A stretch of DNA of 64,000 bases from Theobroma cacao (Eukaryota > Streptophyta > Magnoliopsida > Malvales > Malvaceae): NCBI RefSeq assembly GCF_000208745.1, contig NC_030853.1, positions 28,196,061 to 28,260,060 of the forward strand. Direction: 5' to 3'. Within the stretch, counting starts at the first letter, position 1. Each line of letters begins with the position of its first letter. Below, piece after piece: positions 35,701 through 48,252 of the stretch. The position numbers and the translations under genes were made by a program. A model generated the notes under the pieces. It worked only from the letters and a program-made list of their open reading frames with translations, made no database searches and had not been told where the DNA came from.

Positions 35701-38700
35701 ATGGAGGCGGGGGTAGCGACGACGACGACAACGACGGAGTCGTTTAGGTCGATACTTGATAAACCCCTCAGCCAACTAACAGAAGAAGACATTTCTCAGC
35801 TCACTCGGGAAGATTGTCGAAAATTCCTCAAGGAAAAAGGTTCTTTAGATTTTTGGGTTTTCCTTTTTCATTTTTGTTTTCCACTTTTGCCCTTTCATGG
35901 TCTCCGTATTTTCTTAACTGTATCCAGAATCCCGGGAAACATGGAGAGATAGGAAAAATATGTAATAATAAAAAAGAAATTATATTGACACGTGGCGTAA
36001 CAGGAATGCGGAGGCCGTCGTGGAACAAATCGCAGGCGATCCAGCAAGTAATTTCACTCAAGGCGTTGTTGGAGAGCAACGAAGATTCCGGCGCCGGAGC
36101 TATCCGGAAGATCCTCGTTTCTCCACCATCACCGTCAGTGCCTCCGCAAAATGCAGCGGCGCGTGTCAGTTCACGGTCCTTTTTGCTTCATTTTATTATT
36201 TAGAGAACTAGAGTAATAATTTTGGAATGCTCTGTTTAGGTGGCTTCCAATTCATGTGATTCAGTAAAAGAAGCGGTTGTCGGAGAAGAAGGAAGCCCGT
36301 ATCGGCGAAAAGATCCTCCTTTGAAACCTTCTCCGGTGGGGGAGATAAATTGCCTTGGCGGTGACACGGATAACAAGAATCTCTCTCCTAGGTTTATTTT
36401 TTTCCCTTACTAGTAATTTTTTAAAGTTAATGTTGTGTTAGTGTATTTTGCATTCAGGGTTTTATCCGATTCCCTTGGTCGATCTAAAGTTTTACTTGAT
36501 TTTTGGAGTCCTTTTAACTTTTTACAAAGCAATGCAATTCAATAATTGGGCTTTCAGAAGGGATGATATGGATGGGCTCTCTATATATTTCTTCCAATTT
36601 ACAATAGTTCATGTTTTATGTGAAATTCTGTCATGCTATTGCCTTTTTCTTCCATTGATTTAGGTGGACTCTAGAATGTTAGTGTTGAGAGCATACCATA
36701 ACACTGGTAATATAGTCAAGGCTAACAGTTAACAACTTGAATGTGTGATTTTTGTATGTGCAGATAGGCTGCATGATGTTCAAGTTAGATAGGGTGATGT
36801 ATAATTGTATGCTTTTGTTTGTATCCTTGACTTTAAGTTCTCAATGGGATTATTCATAACTGTTTGACAGAAGTCCATGTGAATCAAATGAGTTGGGTGG
36901 GCAAATGACAATTTTCTACTGTGGAAAGGTCAATGTGTATGATGGAGTACCACTTGATAAGGTAATGAGGCTTCTTCTTTCTGTGGATACCTGGAGAACA
37001 ATGATAGCATGTTGGCCTTCCAATGCATCCAAATATGGGTTTGCAGGCACGGGCAATCATGCATCTGGCAGCGACTCCTATTGATTTTCCTCAGGACAAT
37101 CAATGTAGTGGAAATGCAGCCCTTAGGTCCTTTATGTGCCATGTCCAAGCAGTCGGTGACAAAAATGGCCTTGTTGCTTCTACTGCCTTGAACTCTCATA
37201 CCATGCAAACAGGTTAGGTTTGCAAGGATAAATGAACTGTTTTGTTTGGCTACTGTCAGGAAGGAAATTATTGTGTTTGAAAAGGTTATCTAAGCTACAC
37301 TTGAACAGTAGCTACATTTTTAGTTAATGGAAAAGAAAAATCAGGAAATGGTTGTTTCTGATGTTTGGAGCAGAATAACATGACTGGGTTTGTGCTTGAA
37401 ACATATCTATTTGTTATCTAAATAGAAGGAAACTAACTTTCGCCATGTTTATTGGTGGCAGTTACACTTTATGTAGCTGTGTATCTTCTTTTGAATTGGA
37501 TACGTGCATCTCATGCGTTAGTTCAGTTGCAGTTGTAGAACCAAAATAGAGCTAGGTGCAGTTTAAACATTTTAGGTCTTCTACTATTCATAATTAATCA
37601 TTTGACAGTATTGGCATGAAAGTCTTGCTTCCAATAATATTGCATGGTTGACAATGTTTTTAAAATCTTATTGCTGGATATAGTAGCTTGGTGATAGTCT
37701 AGTGACAGTGATTGCAATTAACTTTGCAGAGAAGTTGACAGAATATCAGCATCAGTTTAGGGAAAAAGGAAATATCGCTCGTGACGCTGGTATGATATTT
37801 GTTTCTCCTTTTCCATTTATTGTTCTTGTACAGTGTTCTATAATGTGCAAATGTTAACGTAACTCTTGTTTGGTGAAGTGATGATTCTATACATAAGTAA
37901 CTTGAATAAAAGGAAAAGAGTTTTGAATTTCAGTGGCTTTATTCTCCAGCCGAAATGCTAGATTTAGCTAAGCAGGCAGAACCCTTTATCATGATGATCA
38001 TTAATTTAACTGTGGAGAGATCCCTAAGGAGATCATGCATAGGGGTTTGTCTACCAAAAACCATACCCATCATCTGAGCTATAGAGTTGGTTATAGATAA
38101 AGTCTAAAGCGAATTCCTGACCATAGATTATTATGGAACCTCATGCTACTAATTATAGGTAAAGCAAATGTGGAGCAATATCGCTATTTGTGCAACACAA
38201 AAAAGCAAGTGCTTGATCATATTAGTTATCATAGCTAAATGAGATGCTCTTGAAAAGCATATCTGAATGGTTCCTGAAAGGACATTCATGATAACTTATT
38301 GACGACTGGGGAACTAAAAATCTTTTCTGCTTGATAACATATGATAATTCATGGCTCTTTATATGCTTTCTTAACAATTGATGGTTGGTCTTAAGATGTA
38401 GATGGGCAGGTGAACAGAAAAGTATCATTGCAGAGATATCGTGAAAAGCGAAAAGACAGGTATCTATTGTAATGTATACCACTAATCTCGACTTACTACA
38501 ACACCTTCAAAGCACTAAACATTTCCAATTTTAAATTTCTTGTCGGTCTATTCTTTTATTAGGGGAAGATTTTTTAAGGGCAGGAAGAATACAGGACAAG
38601 CTTCCTCTAGCTTGGAGATGTACCTGAACCATCAGATAAGAACTCACAACTCAAATGGACAATCAAGCCGGAGCAGCACGGGTTCTCCACCACAGTCTGG

Positions 38701-39750
38701 ATTGCCACATGCATTTTGTAGCTCAGCTGACAACCAAGCAAAACTTGTGAATCTTTCTGTAGATCTCAATGACAAAAGTAAGCTATCAAATATCTTCTTT
38801 ACATTTTTTATGATGTAAATATGCTTTTTGGTTGGTATTCACAACGAGTAGTTCAGGATACTTGATCATGTATTGGGTAAATTCTGGTTCTAGTAAGAAA
38901 TGTGGTGGAAGGATGCATATATACTGATATACATAATTGCTGAGGAACTGTTTTGGCAATCTTTGTGTGCATAGATTGTCAGATATGTGAGGAACAATCT
39001 AATAATTTTGCAAGTACTAAATTCTGTTAGATATTTAGTTGACAACTGCCTATAATATTGTTAACTATATGAAATAGTTCATTCTGGAGTTTTACTTGCA
39101 TAATGTTTGTACCAAGTGAACCTAATTCAACATAGTTACCCATTGGTCGTCCGTATCATCCAAAGTCAACCTTGTAAGTATGCATGGGTGGAATCTTATT
39201 TGTGGTGTGATTTCCATGCAGGTGTTCAAGAACACTGAATTTAATGTGCTTTATACGTCAGAATATATGTGGACTTAAGGAAAGAGATATGATCTTTAGG
39301 TGCATTACCATAGCAGACATAGAAGGGAAGAAAAATTAACCTGAGAGCCTTCTACATTGCTGCCTAATATATGATTTGGCTTTGTAAGGGGTTGAGATTC
39401 TCACACGGAGAATCCTCTTTTGAATGGTACGAGTTTTCACAATCCTCTGATCAATTTTGTACCTTGTGAAGCTTAGGACCATCTTCGGGAACAACTTGTT
39501 TCGGATGTTCGGATCTCTTTGGCTTGAGTTATAGAGCCACTTGTAGCGGCAGCGCTTTTCTTCGTTATATGTAAATTTTTTGACTTACCTTTGGCTATAT
39601 GCTAATAGCTAAAGCTTATTGTACCACTTGAACTAGCTCTATTTCCTATTAACCACTGTCATCATATCTATATCGTGCTTGTTACTTTCAATTTCAGATT
39701 CCGACTCAATTTGGGTTATCGTGAGTGCTGACATGATTCCTTGGAGATAA
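35701..39750 (+). CDS. TIFY4B: PEAPOD / TIFY4-type transcriptional regulator
   Basis: Nine exons: 35701-35839, 36004-36164, 36240-36391, 36871-36961, 37047-37212, 37730-37789, 38396-38459, 38563-38777 and 39698-39750, about 366 residues. The N-terminal PPD domain is clear (ILDKPLSQLTEEDISQLTRE, DCRKFLKEK, then RRPSWNKSQAIQQVISLKAL). The TIFY motif is at residues 164-167 in MTIFYCGKVNVYDGVP, followed by ARAIMHLAATP. A degenerate Jas-type motif (VSLQRYREKRKDRGRFFKGR) lacks the usual JAZ residues, as in PEAPOD proteins. In Arabidopsis PPD1/PPD2 act with KIX8/9 and TOPLESS to limit meristemoid division and leaf size. The small last exon (NSDSIWVIVSADMIPWR) is the least certain; translation could instead stop soon after 38777 by intron retention. 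It neighbours ARD genes, as in Arabidopsis At4g14710-14720. Confidence 0.93.
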
Positions 39751-40113
39751 GCTTTAAGACAGATTTTCTTTCCCAGTTCATATATTTAATTTTCCCATAA
39801 AATTTAAAAAAGAAGGCAATTTCTCTAAAATCCCATTCATAATTTTAGACCAGAAAGTTGAGAAAAAAAAAATACCGGGGAAAGGGTTTCAATTGACGCC
39901 AAAAACGATATTATTCGGATTGCAGAGGCAAGCACCACAAAAACAACAAGAGAAAACCAAACCCCACACGTGGCAAACCTGCAATTAATCAGAACCAAAA
40001 GTCTAACACGACAGAAATCTCCACATCGTTAAATACGAAACTAGAACTCACTCAACTTCAACGTTGAATCCGAGTCACTGAGTTCCAACACCGAATCATC
40101 ATCATCATCATCC
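39751..40113. other. PEAPOD 3' UTR and ARD promoter
   Basis: The 363-base gap between PEAPOD and the first ARD gene has no coding frame. It includes the ARD leader with an ATC triplet repeat just before the ATG. Confidence 0.4.
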
Positions 40114-41531
40114 ATGGCTATCGAGGTAGGTTTCTTCAATGCCAATTACATCTCTAACCTCAATCAAAATTAGAGCTTTTGCAATAACCTTGAAAGTATG
40201 AGTTAACTGATATTGGTTTTTCTTTAAATGGAAAAACCAGGCTTGGTTTATGGATGAAAGCAATGAAGACCAAAGGTTACCTCATCAACGCAAACCCAAC
40301 GAGCCTGTTTCGTTGGACCACTTGGCTGGTCAGTTCCATTTCTCTCTCTGCTCTTAGGTTTTCTGCTTTTTTTTTTTAGGTTAATGAAAATGATGTTCAT
40401 AAATGGCAGAGTTGGGAGTGCTGTATTGGCATTTGAACCCTAAGGTTTACGAGAATGATGTGGAATTGAAGAAGATTAGAGAAGCCAGAGGTTACAATTA
40501 CATGGTACTTTTGTTTAATTTTTAACTTGTGTTTTTACTTTTAAGATTAAAGTCACTGCTAACATTCTGTTTAAGTTCTCTGCCCAATCAGCTTTTTCTA
40601 TCTATGCTTTGTCTGGTCGTTTATGGTACTTTAGTGTGCTTTAATAGAAGCCTTTTCTTGTTTTTCTGATTGGAGAAAGTGAGATTCGAATTCGGCTCTT
40701 TGAGCAATAGAATAGTTGCACCTATCATTGAGCTTATACTTGGCATATTCAAAAGTGTAGCAGCTTTTTGTTTTTTTTTGGCATCTTAGTATTGATTGAT
40801 AACATCCACTAGACCAGGAGTCAATACATACATATCCTTCAAGTAAAAATGAAATTTTGACTTTTTAGATAAGGAAAGCAAACAAGCGAGAAGTAGTTAA
40901 AGTTGTGAATATATGAGTTACTTCATCGAGAATTTTTCGAGTTCTGAAAATAGGATCTAGTGTGACCATAGGTAGTCTATCAGCTAAAGCAGAACATAAG
41001 TTACTAAGTAATTTCTAGGTATAAGAACCTTCATTTGAATAGGTCATTGTTGTATGTATAGGATATGCTTGATTTACGCCCAGAGAATGTTGCTAACTTT
41101 GAGGAGAAGCTGAGGAACTTTTATACTGAGCACATACATGCTGATGAAGAGATACGCTACTGCTTGGAAGGCAGTGCATACTTTGATGTTAGGGACAAGG
41201 AGGACCGCTGGATTCGAATTTGGATCAAAGCAGGTGATCTCATTATATTGCCTGCTGGAATCTATCACAGGTTCACTCTTGACACCAGCAATTATGTCAG
41301 GGTAAGGAAATCTGCAGCTTCTCATGCTTTAGAATGAAATTTATTAGTGAATGTGGATATTGAGGAGCTGTGCTTGATCGATTTGTGTGTTTCAATGTGC
41401 AGTTGATGAGGTTGTTTGTGGGAGAACCAGTGTGGACAGCACATAATCGGCCACAGGAGGATCACCCAGCAAGGAAAGAGTACGTTAAAAGTTTGACTGA
41501 GAGAGTTGGGGTGCCACTTGCAGCTCATTAG
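40114..41531 (+). CDS. ARD: Acireductone dioxygenase, copy 1
   Basis: Five exons, 40114-40125, 40241-40328, 40410-40504, 41062-41301 and 41403-41531, give 187 residues. This cupin enzyme of the methionine salvage (Yang) cycle oxidises acireductone. With Fe(II) it gives the 2-keto-acid precursor of methionine. The metal ligands are visible: His89, His91 and Glu95 in [20 protein letters not shown], and His134 in [12 protein letters not shown]. The start [20 protein letters not shown] matches plant ARDs. The first coding exon is only 12 bases. This copy fuses into one exon (41062-41301) what copy 2 splits into two (44415-44529 and 44617-44741), a difference in gene structure between the tandem copies. 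No lesions. Confidence 0.95.
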
Positions 41532-42167
41532 AGCTATTGAGTACTAGAGTTTATGCTGTTATGTCTCTGCTTTTATTGTCTGTATACGTTAGCTGATATG
41601 CATAGTTTGGTAAGTTTCTCATATACAAAACGTAGTAAAACCTTATATAGCTGTATATCAAACATCAAACTTCATCTAATAATGTATCGACTATTGATGT
41701 ACTTCTTATTATGATTCGAACGTGTAACTACCTGCTGTGTCTTCATTTTATTGTTCTGCTTCTCTTAAAGTGAATTGGCATGAGAACGAGACACGACCCT
41801 TGGTACAGAGGATGGATGTTACAACCTTATTACCTTATCTCTGATTAGTTGATTTACGAATGGCACCACGTCTAGCGCGGTTAGAAATCAATCGTGAGGG
41901 TAATGCGAAGCAGAGGGGGGTCGTAATTATGTTAAGAGATTTTCTAATATGATGTAATGCCTGCTATGATTCATCATTTCATCTTTGTTGGGAAATGAAG
42001 ATTGGTGCTTCTCGTCTGCATCTTCTCCCAAGTGAAAATTTTGGTCATACAGATTTGGTTTGTTAGTTAGTCTCCGAAAATGAGGTCTGAGGCATTATTG
42101 AAATCTTTTTTGCATTCCCTTGGACACATTCAAAACAGGTGGAGCAGAACTGAGGAACATAGAATTC
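41532..42167. other. ARD copy 1 3' UTR and spacer
   Basis: Convergent 3' region between ARD copy 1 and the small minus-strand gene; no coding frame seen. Confidence 0.4.
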
Positions 42168-42484
42168 TTACAGTTGACCCACTTCTGTAAGATTTTCACT
42201 GGAGATAAAAGCTGACTTCCCTTCTTGAACCGGGAAAACCAACTTCATCGCTGCTTGGTTTACAGGCAAAAACATCATAACACGTTGACCGGAAACTAGG
42301 AAACCAGGTAAATAAGCATCAATAAGCCGGCGTGGGATGGGAAGGATGACCCGAGCGCCTATGTAAGCCTTGACTCGCGTAATGGAATTGTCAAGTACGC
42401 AGACGGACCAGTCACCACCTTCCCCGTCTAAATGACCATAAAGCCCCTCTCGCGCTTCCAAAGAGATTCAATTAACCTGGACAT
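42168..42484 (-). pseudogene. Small conserved-looking gene of unknown function, 5' frame apparently broken
   Basis: A minus-strand frame ending TAA at 42168-42170 encodes a compact, globular-looking sequence. It includes GDWSVCVLDNSITRVKAYIG, RVILPIPRRLIDAYLPGFLV, SGQRVMMFLPVNQAAMKLVF and PVQEGKSAFISSENL. Upstream the frame opens only from a TTG and hits TGA at about 42470, so it has no ATG. An ATG at 42484 starts MSRLIESLWKRE in another frame. Removing two bases (one GA) from the GAGAGG at about 42445-42452 would join both parts into about 100 residues. I infer a recent frameshift or an assembly error; an unusual 5' exon is an alternative. I cannot name the family. It lies between the two ARD genes on the opposite strand. 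Confidence 0.5.
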
Positions 42485-42662
42485 ACCGCACGCCCCAACA
42501 AATTTAAGGGCATAGTGGTCTTTCCATATTTACTATTGGGCATTTTTTAAACCCGTCCTCAGATTCTCCTTCTCCTCCTTGTGGCGTTACCTTAAGGCGT
42601 TTTGGAAGAACAGAGATATTTTTTTATTCCTTTGACAGGAACTAAAAAAGGAGCTGAGAAAC

Positions 42663-45505
42663 ATGGGTGCTTCCGATAAGGTAATCTGTTTGTTTCATAG
42701 GAAAAAACTGTGTCTTTCATCACTAATTTTCCCGAGAAATTTTTGCTATGATCAGTGTTTGTATGTATCTGTTTATGAGGATAGTGTTATGTTAACCGTT
42801 TGGGATTCGATTTTAGTGTTTCTTTGTTCAGAAGCTGATGAATTTGAGGTTTTTCTTTTTTTTTAAATATGGTGAACTGAAAGAGGGATTTTTGTTTAAA
42901 AAGAAAAAGCCATGGAATTGAAAAAACTAGTATTAACTTTTTAGAAGCTGTTGGCATGACTTGGACATTGAAGTTTTATTGGATATCTATAGTATTTTGC
43001 TCCTTTTGATTGGTGGGCTCAATTTGGATTTGGTTGTTAAAAATACTTTGGTCTTATTTTAATAATGATTTTTATCTTCATGTTCTGTTGACATTGACGC
43101 TTGTAGATATATTGCCTTAATCTTTTACTTTAAAGATTACGAAAAGCCAATTTTCTGGGTCATGTTTGAAGAAATGAATTAAGGATAATCAAGTTCTCCA
43201 ATTGAGGGTTTGATGGATAGGCTTGTTCTGTTGTGTCTTAAAATTTTCTTAATGTTTGCTTACACTGCATTGTTGTAAGGACTAGATGTGATATTGAACA
43301 TGCTAAACCTTGCTGGCTTCATTCATTCTGCTGTCTTCCCATTCTTGTTTATGATGTGCTGCTGTGTGGAGTCAGGAATGAGTTCTTGGTGAAAGGTGCC
43401 TAAAAATAGTTAACATTGATTATTGGTTTTCTTTGGTTGAATGTGCTGTATATGATATTCTTCATTTCCGAGAAAGATTGAAAAAAAATGAGGTTGAGGT
43501 TGCCTGTTGTGTCTCTAACTTTTGAGTTCTGTAGGATTTGAGGGAGGAAGTGATTCAAGCATGGTACATGGATGATAGTGATGCAGATCAGAGGCTTCCC
43601 CATCACCGTGAACCTAAGGAATTTGTATCTTTGGATCAACTTGCTGGTAACGATCTTAAATAAGAAGTAATTGTCATTAGATGACCAAAAGATTTTAGAC
43701 ATTGTACTCATTGTATGCAGTCATGTTTATGTTGCAGTACTTGGAGTACTCAGTTGGAGATTGGATGCTGATAACTATGAAACTGATGAGGAATTGAAGA
43801 AAATTCGTGATGATCGTGGTTACTCCTACATGGTCTGTACCGTAATTTTGTTTTTTTTCCCCTTTAATTCCAATGCAAACAAATGAATCATATGTGGCCT
43901 TAAGCCTTGTACAAAGAGTTTTTTAAATGCTCATAAGTAAGGTTTGTTATCCATCAAAAGATTATTATTTTCCAGTTGTTTTATTCTGTACTGATACCAT
44001 TGGATCATTTACCATTAGGACTATAGTAGATTCAAAAAAAGGACTTATTAGTTTTTCTTCTATTTTCTTTCTCTGTGTCACATAAGCAGTTTTGGTTCTG
44101 TACGGATACCATTATTTTCCCCTTTGATTCCAATGCAAACAAATTAATCATTTTTGGCCTAAAGCCTTATATAAAGAGTTTTTCAAATGCTCATAACTAA
44201 GGTTTGTTAACCATCAAAGATTATTATTTTCCATCAGTTTTGTTCTGTACTGATACCATTGGATCATGACTTAGTAGTTTTTCTTCCATGTTCTTTCTCT
44301 GTGTCACATGAGCTGTTTTGGTTTAATGCTTCCAGTTTCTATATACTTCCTCAAAGTAACGTTTAATCAGATTGTACTACATGTTTGCATTGACAAGATA
44401 CTCTTTTTCTTCAGGACTTCTGTGAGGTTTGCCCAGAGAAGCTGCCAAATTATGAAGAGAAGATAAAAAATTTCTTTGAAGAACATCTTCATACTGATGA
44501 GGAGATTCGTTACTGTGTGGCAGGAAGCGGTAAGATCTTTTGCTAACCTTTTGGTTTAAATGGTAGTCACATTTCTTACTAATTTCTGGCTGTCTAATGT
44601 CCGCTTCCTGGTGAAGGTTATTTTGATGTCAGGGATCACAATGATCAATGGATTCGTGTGTGGGTGAAGAAAGGAGGCATGATTGTGCTACCTGCTGGGA
44701 TTTATCATCGCTTTACACTTGATACAGACAACTATATTAAGGTACAAACTAGTCCTCCTTCCCCTGTCTATTCTCCCATAAAGTGGACTTCCGTTGAACA
44801 CATTGTTATAGGGGGTTCTCCTCATTCTTGTAATTTGACTTTCATTTTATGAATGAGTGTGAATGTTTGCTACTTAGACAAGGATGACTATTCAAACATT
44901 ATTAAACTTCTGCCACCACTTCCACCTCATCAATTGCACAACTGGCTCTTGTTTTCTTTGCCTGAATGATGATTGTCAATGTGGGTGTCCTTGTTTAATC
45001 AGATCAATGGATGTGAGAGGTTGATTTTATTTTTGGAAGGATGGTTGCTTTCTTCTACCCGCCTCATTAACTACTGCAAAAGTTCTTTTTTGTCTTCCAT
45101 CATGCTTCTGTTTATTTGCATGGGCTCAATGTTGTCTATGGAACTTTGTTATAGTATTTCTAGCATGACTTTGAATCTTAAGAGATTTTTAAAGATATTT
45201 ACAAATACTTCTCTAGTATGAATTCTAAGCCAAGAGATTTCCTCACAAATTTATTCACGCAGGCAATGCGGCTCTTTGTTGGTGATCCAGTATGGACTCC
45301 TTACAATCGTCCTCATGATCATCTTCCTGCAAGGTATGCTTCTTTCTTCTAATGCGATGGAAATCTCTACATTGTCTGCATGTTGCTGGCGAAAAGCATT
45401 TGAGGGGCTTATTCTTAAACATTTGATTTCTGTTGCAGGAAGGAGTATATTGAAAACTTTTTGCAGAAGGAAGGTGGTGGTCAAGCTGTTGATGCCGCAG
45501 CATGA
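42663..45505 (+). CDS. ARD: Acireductone dioxygenase, copy 2
   Basis: Seven exons, 42663-42680, 43535-43646, 43738-43832, 44415-44529, 44617-44741, 45263-45333 and 45439-45505, encode 200 residues. It is the same cupin fold and methionine-salvage role as copy 1. The ligands are His99, His101 and Glu105 ([20 protein letters not shown]) and His144 ([14 protein letters not shown]). It has a longer N-terminus ([20 protein letters not shown]) and a C-terminal tail [11 protein letters not shown]. The sequence between start and active site differs clearly from copy 1, so the tandem duplication is old. The third intron carries an internal tandem duplication (43861-44324). All splice sites are GT-AG and frames join cleanly. 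Confidence 0.95.
43861..44324 (+). repeat. Tandem duplication within an ARD copy 2 intron
   Basis: Two copies, about 43861-44098 and 44121-44324, align along their length. Both begin CCTTT(A/G)ATTCCAATGCAAAC, share TACTGATACCATTGGATCAT in the middle, and end near TTTCTCTGTGTCACAT. The second copy lacks about 35-40 bases that the first has after GGATCAT. Divergence of roughly one base in ten suggests moderate age. It does not touch exons. Confidence 0.8.
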
Positions 45506-47931
45506 AATTAGCATTTGCCTCTGTATTGGGTCTTCAAAACTACTATAAATAGGAAACCCTGGAATTGGTTGTACCAAACAAGTGTAGGCTTGTGTGCTTG
45601 TACTGCGTGGTTATGTGTGGGTCATTTTACTTACCTGTATGGCTTGTTATATGTAGCTTGCTACATTACTATTCCATACCAAGAACTGGCATGTTATTTG
45701 CTACAGTCTCGTAATGATCAAGTACATTGTACATTGCTGGTTGTGTTTTCTGCCTCAAAATGTTTGGGTCTTGAATAAGTTGTCAACTTCTCTCCTCTAA
45801 ACATGCTTTGGTCTAAATCTAGATTTACCATTGCCCATTATGTTTAGCATGTGGTTTGTGTATGAAACAAGCTATAAATCTTGAAATTGTTTACCATTTG
45901 GCCATATAAATCTTGAATGCAGGACCCTCTTGAGAGGCGTTATGTGCGAACCATGCGCGGGGGAAGATGAGGAGACCTCGATTTTCTTTGTAGTTAGCCT
46001 GTGTTATGTACCATACTAGCACGTCGTACACAATACTGCTGACTTCTGTTCATTTGAGAGAGGAGTGCGGCATCTTAATGCCTTCAATAATTCATTGCAA
46101 TAATTCATAAGCTAATAACCAACCAGACAGGTAAAAAAGTCCCAAAGCTAAAAACAAATTGAACACCAACAACTCCTTTTAACCTCTCAACTTGCCTTCG
46201 GAAATTCTTGTCAGATTTGCCTCTGTCGGGTATATTCGGATAAGTTCTACACTAATCTTCATTAAGCTGTTGCTCGTACTATTTATTTATTGCCACAGGC
46301 CCCTCCCTTATCGAGTGTAATTGTCTCTGGCTATCGTGTCTGCTTGGAACACTGCCACTTGTGTCTCTGTAGAGTTGAATGAAAGAAGCGAAGTGAATCT
46401 TTCATCACGTCGGCTGTTGTCTGACGCTAAGGGCCACGTGCCCCATACCTTTTGATGCCACTTTTGCCTTTTTCCTTGTTTAGGGAATTAGGGTCAAGGA
46501 CAATGAACCCCAACTTCATAAATATCTTAACTAAACAATTTGTTAATTAAACCCCTTGTTTAGGTTCATAGAGTTCAATTTTTGTACTGTATCAATATAC
46601 AGCAAATATTCATTAGTGTTACTCAAGTATAACAGTCATTATCACTCTCTTTCTTAGTAATTGACCTTGCAAGAGGTATATTGCTTCAATTCTTGTTGTT
46701 CTAATATTAATACTTAAAAAGAGAAGATTCAACAGGTTAAGCATTGGATTAAGACGGAAAAACAGGGTGAGAAGGTAAAAAGGACAACAAAGAAAGAAAC
46801 AGGGCATGTGATTATCTTTTTGACTTCATTAGACTAATCCAACCTGTACACTTTTCAGCAGCTGATTAGAGCATGGAAGTGCAAACGAATCACATTGTGC
46901 CACACAACCAAATTTGAAATTACCGACATCAAAAGAAAAGTACACCACATCAATGATAATCAAATTCAATATTAAAGACCTAATCAGAAGGGTGGGGCAT
47001 CCACATATCACCATCAAGAAAATCCGGTGAATGAAAATATAAAAGATAGCAGGGTCCAAACTCGTACTCAATTTGATGAGTGCGTATAATAATACTACAT
47101 CAGTTAAGATATTTTCCAATAAAAAAAAAGAAGCAGCACCAAGATATTTCTGGGAAACCCAAATCTTTTCCCCCTTTTCTCCCCTAAATCCTCCAAACCA
47201 GAGGCACTTTCCGGGTGCAAGTCTACAAGCCTCCAAGATTCTGTAACTGTACCCTAACCGAAGTTGTTTATAGTTACTGAGGTTACCCTCTGTTTTTTCA
47301 GGGGTCCCCCAATACGTATGTATATATAACACAGAAACTGAAAGGAGAAAAAAGTTTCCTAACTATTTTTTCAGGGGACCCCAAAAAAACCCAAAAAGAG
47401 CAGAAAGCAAAATGCTATTTTCCCTTTTTCCCAGGAACAAAAATGAAAATTATGAATAGTCTGAAATCCACTCAAAAGGGTGCAGCACAACTTGCGGTAA
47501 ATGGGAGTAGCAGAACTTTCTAACCCACAATTTGATTGCCGTAGAGACAGGAGGGGGCTAAAAAGCAAAAGTCCTCAGTTTCTTTAGAATCTTCGTTGTC
47601 TGAAATTTCATAATTTTTCAGATCCATTTTTGCTGGTAAAATCATAAATACATAAATAAATAAATAAATGCTATTTGTTTGCATATTTGTACTCTTTTAC
47701 CCTTTCAAAAATCTTTGTCCCTGGCCTGTGACAGATAATACAAAGCTACAAAAGCAATGCCAAATGACTTTCCCAAAGGAGTAAACTGTGGGGGAGAGCG
47801 CAAAATATCTCATTGCCGTTCTGGTTTCTTTTTGCCTCATCAGTCTCCCAACCAACCACTAGGAAAAGGCAAGGAGTAAAAATATAAAGAAACAAACAAC
47901 CATTTTTTTATTGAGGCTATTTATATAAACT
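45506..47931. other. ARD copy 2 3' UTR, spacer and HSF promoter
   Basis: No gene supported. A 167-codon minus-strand frame (46829-47332) opens only with GTG and has no family similarity. The motif TTTTTTCAGGGG(T/A)CCCC occurs twice (about 47293 and 47368). GAATCTTC (47587-47594) and GAAATTTC (47602-47609) fit two-unit heat-shock-element patterns upstream of the HSF gene. Confidence 0.35.
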
Positions 47932-47938
47932 AATGACA
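47932..47938 (+). promoter_or_regulatory. Candidate TATA box of the HSF gene
   Basis: TATATAA lies 315-321 bases before the ATG, implying a leader of about 280-290 bases, which is plausible for a plant HSF. Confidence 0.4.
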
Positions 47939-48252
47939 CCCATGTTCACATCTGTCTCTTGCTTCTCAATTCTTCCGTGTTTTTCCTGCTTCTTAGTCTC
48001 TCTATCTAACCATTGATCTTTGGCTCCATCCATAACCAGAATTCAATTTCACCTCTTTTGAAAGGCTTAACCTGCATTTCACGAACCCATTCTGAAGGCT
48101 CTTTCTATCATCCAAAAGCTCTGCAGAAAAGTTCAACAGCTTCCTCAACTGCATTGTGTATTCATTTACAATCACATTGATATACAAAGAAAAAGAAGCT
48201 AACCCAGATCAAGTTTTCAAAATTTTTTTTGTTCCCTGGTGAGTAAACAAAC

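Noticed and set aside
35451..35792. 113-codon minus frame
   Set aside because: Overlaps the PEAPOD leader and first exon in antisense; low-complexity Val/Ser/Phe runs from the sense repeats.
46829..47332. 167-codon minus-strand frame, the longest with no assignment
   Set aside because: Opens with GTG rather than ATG, lies in AT-rich intergenic DNA, has no splice context and no family resemblance; a chance frame.
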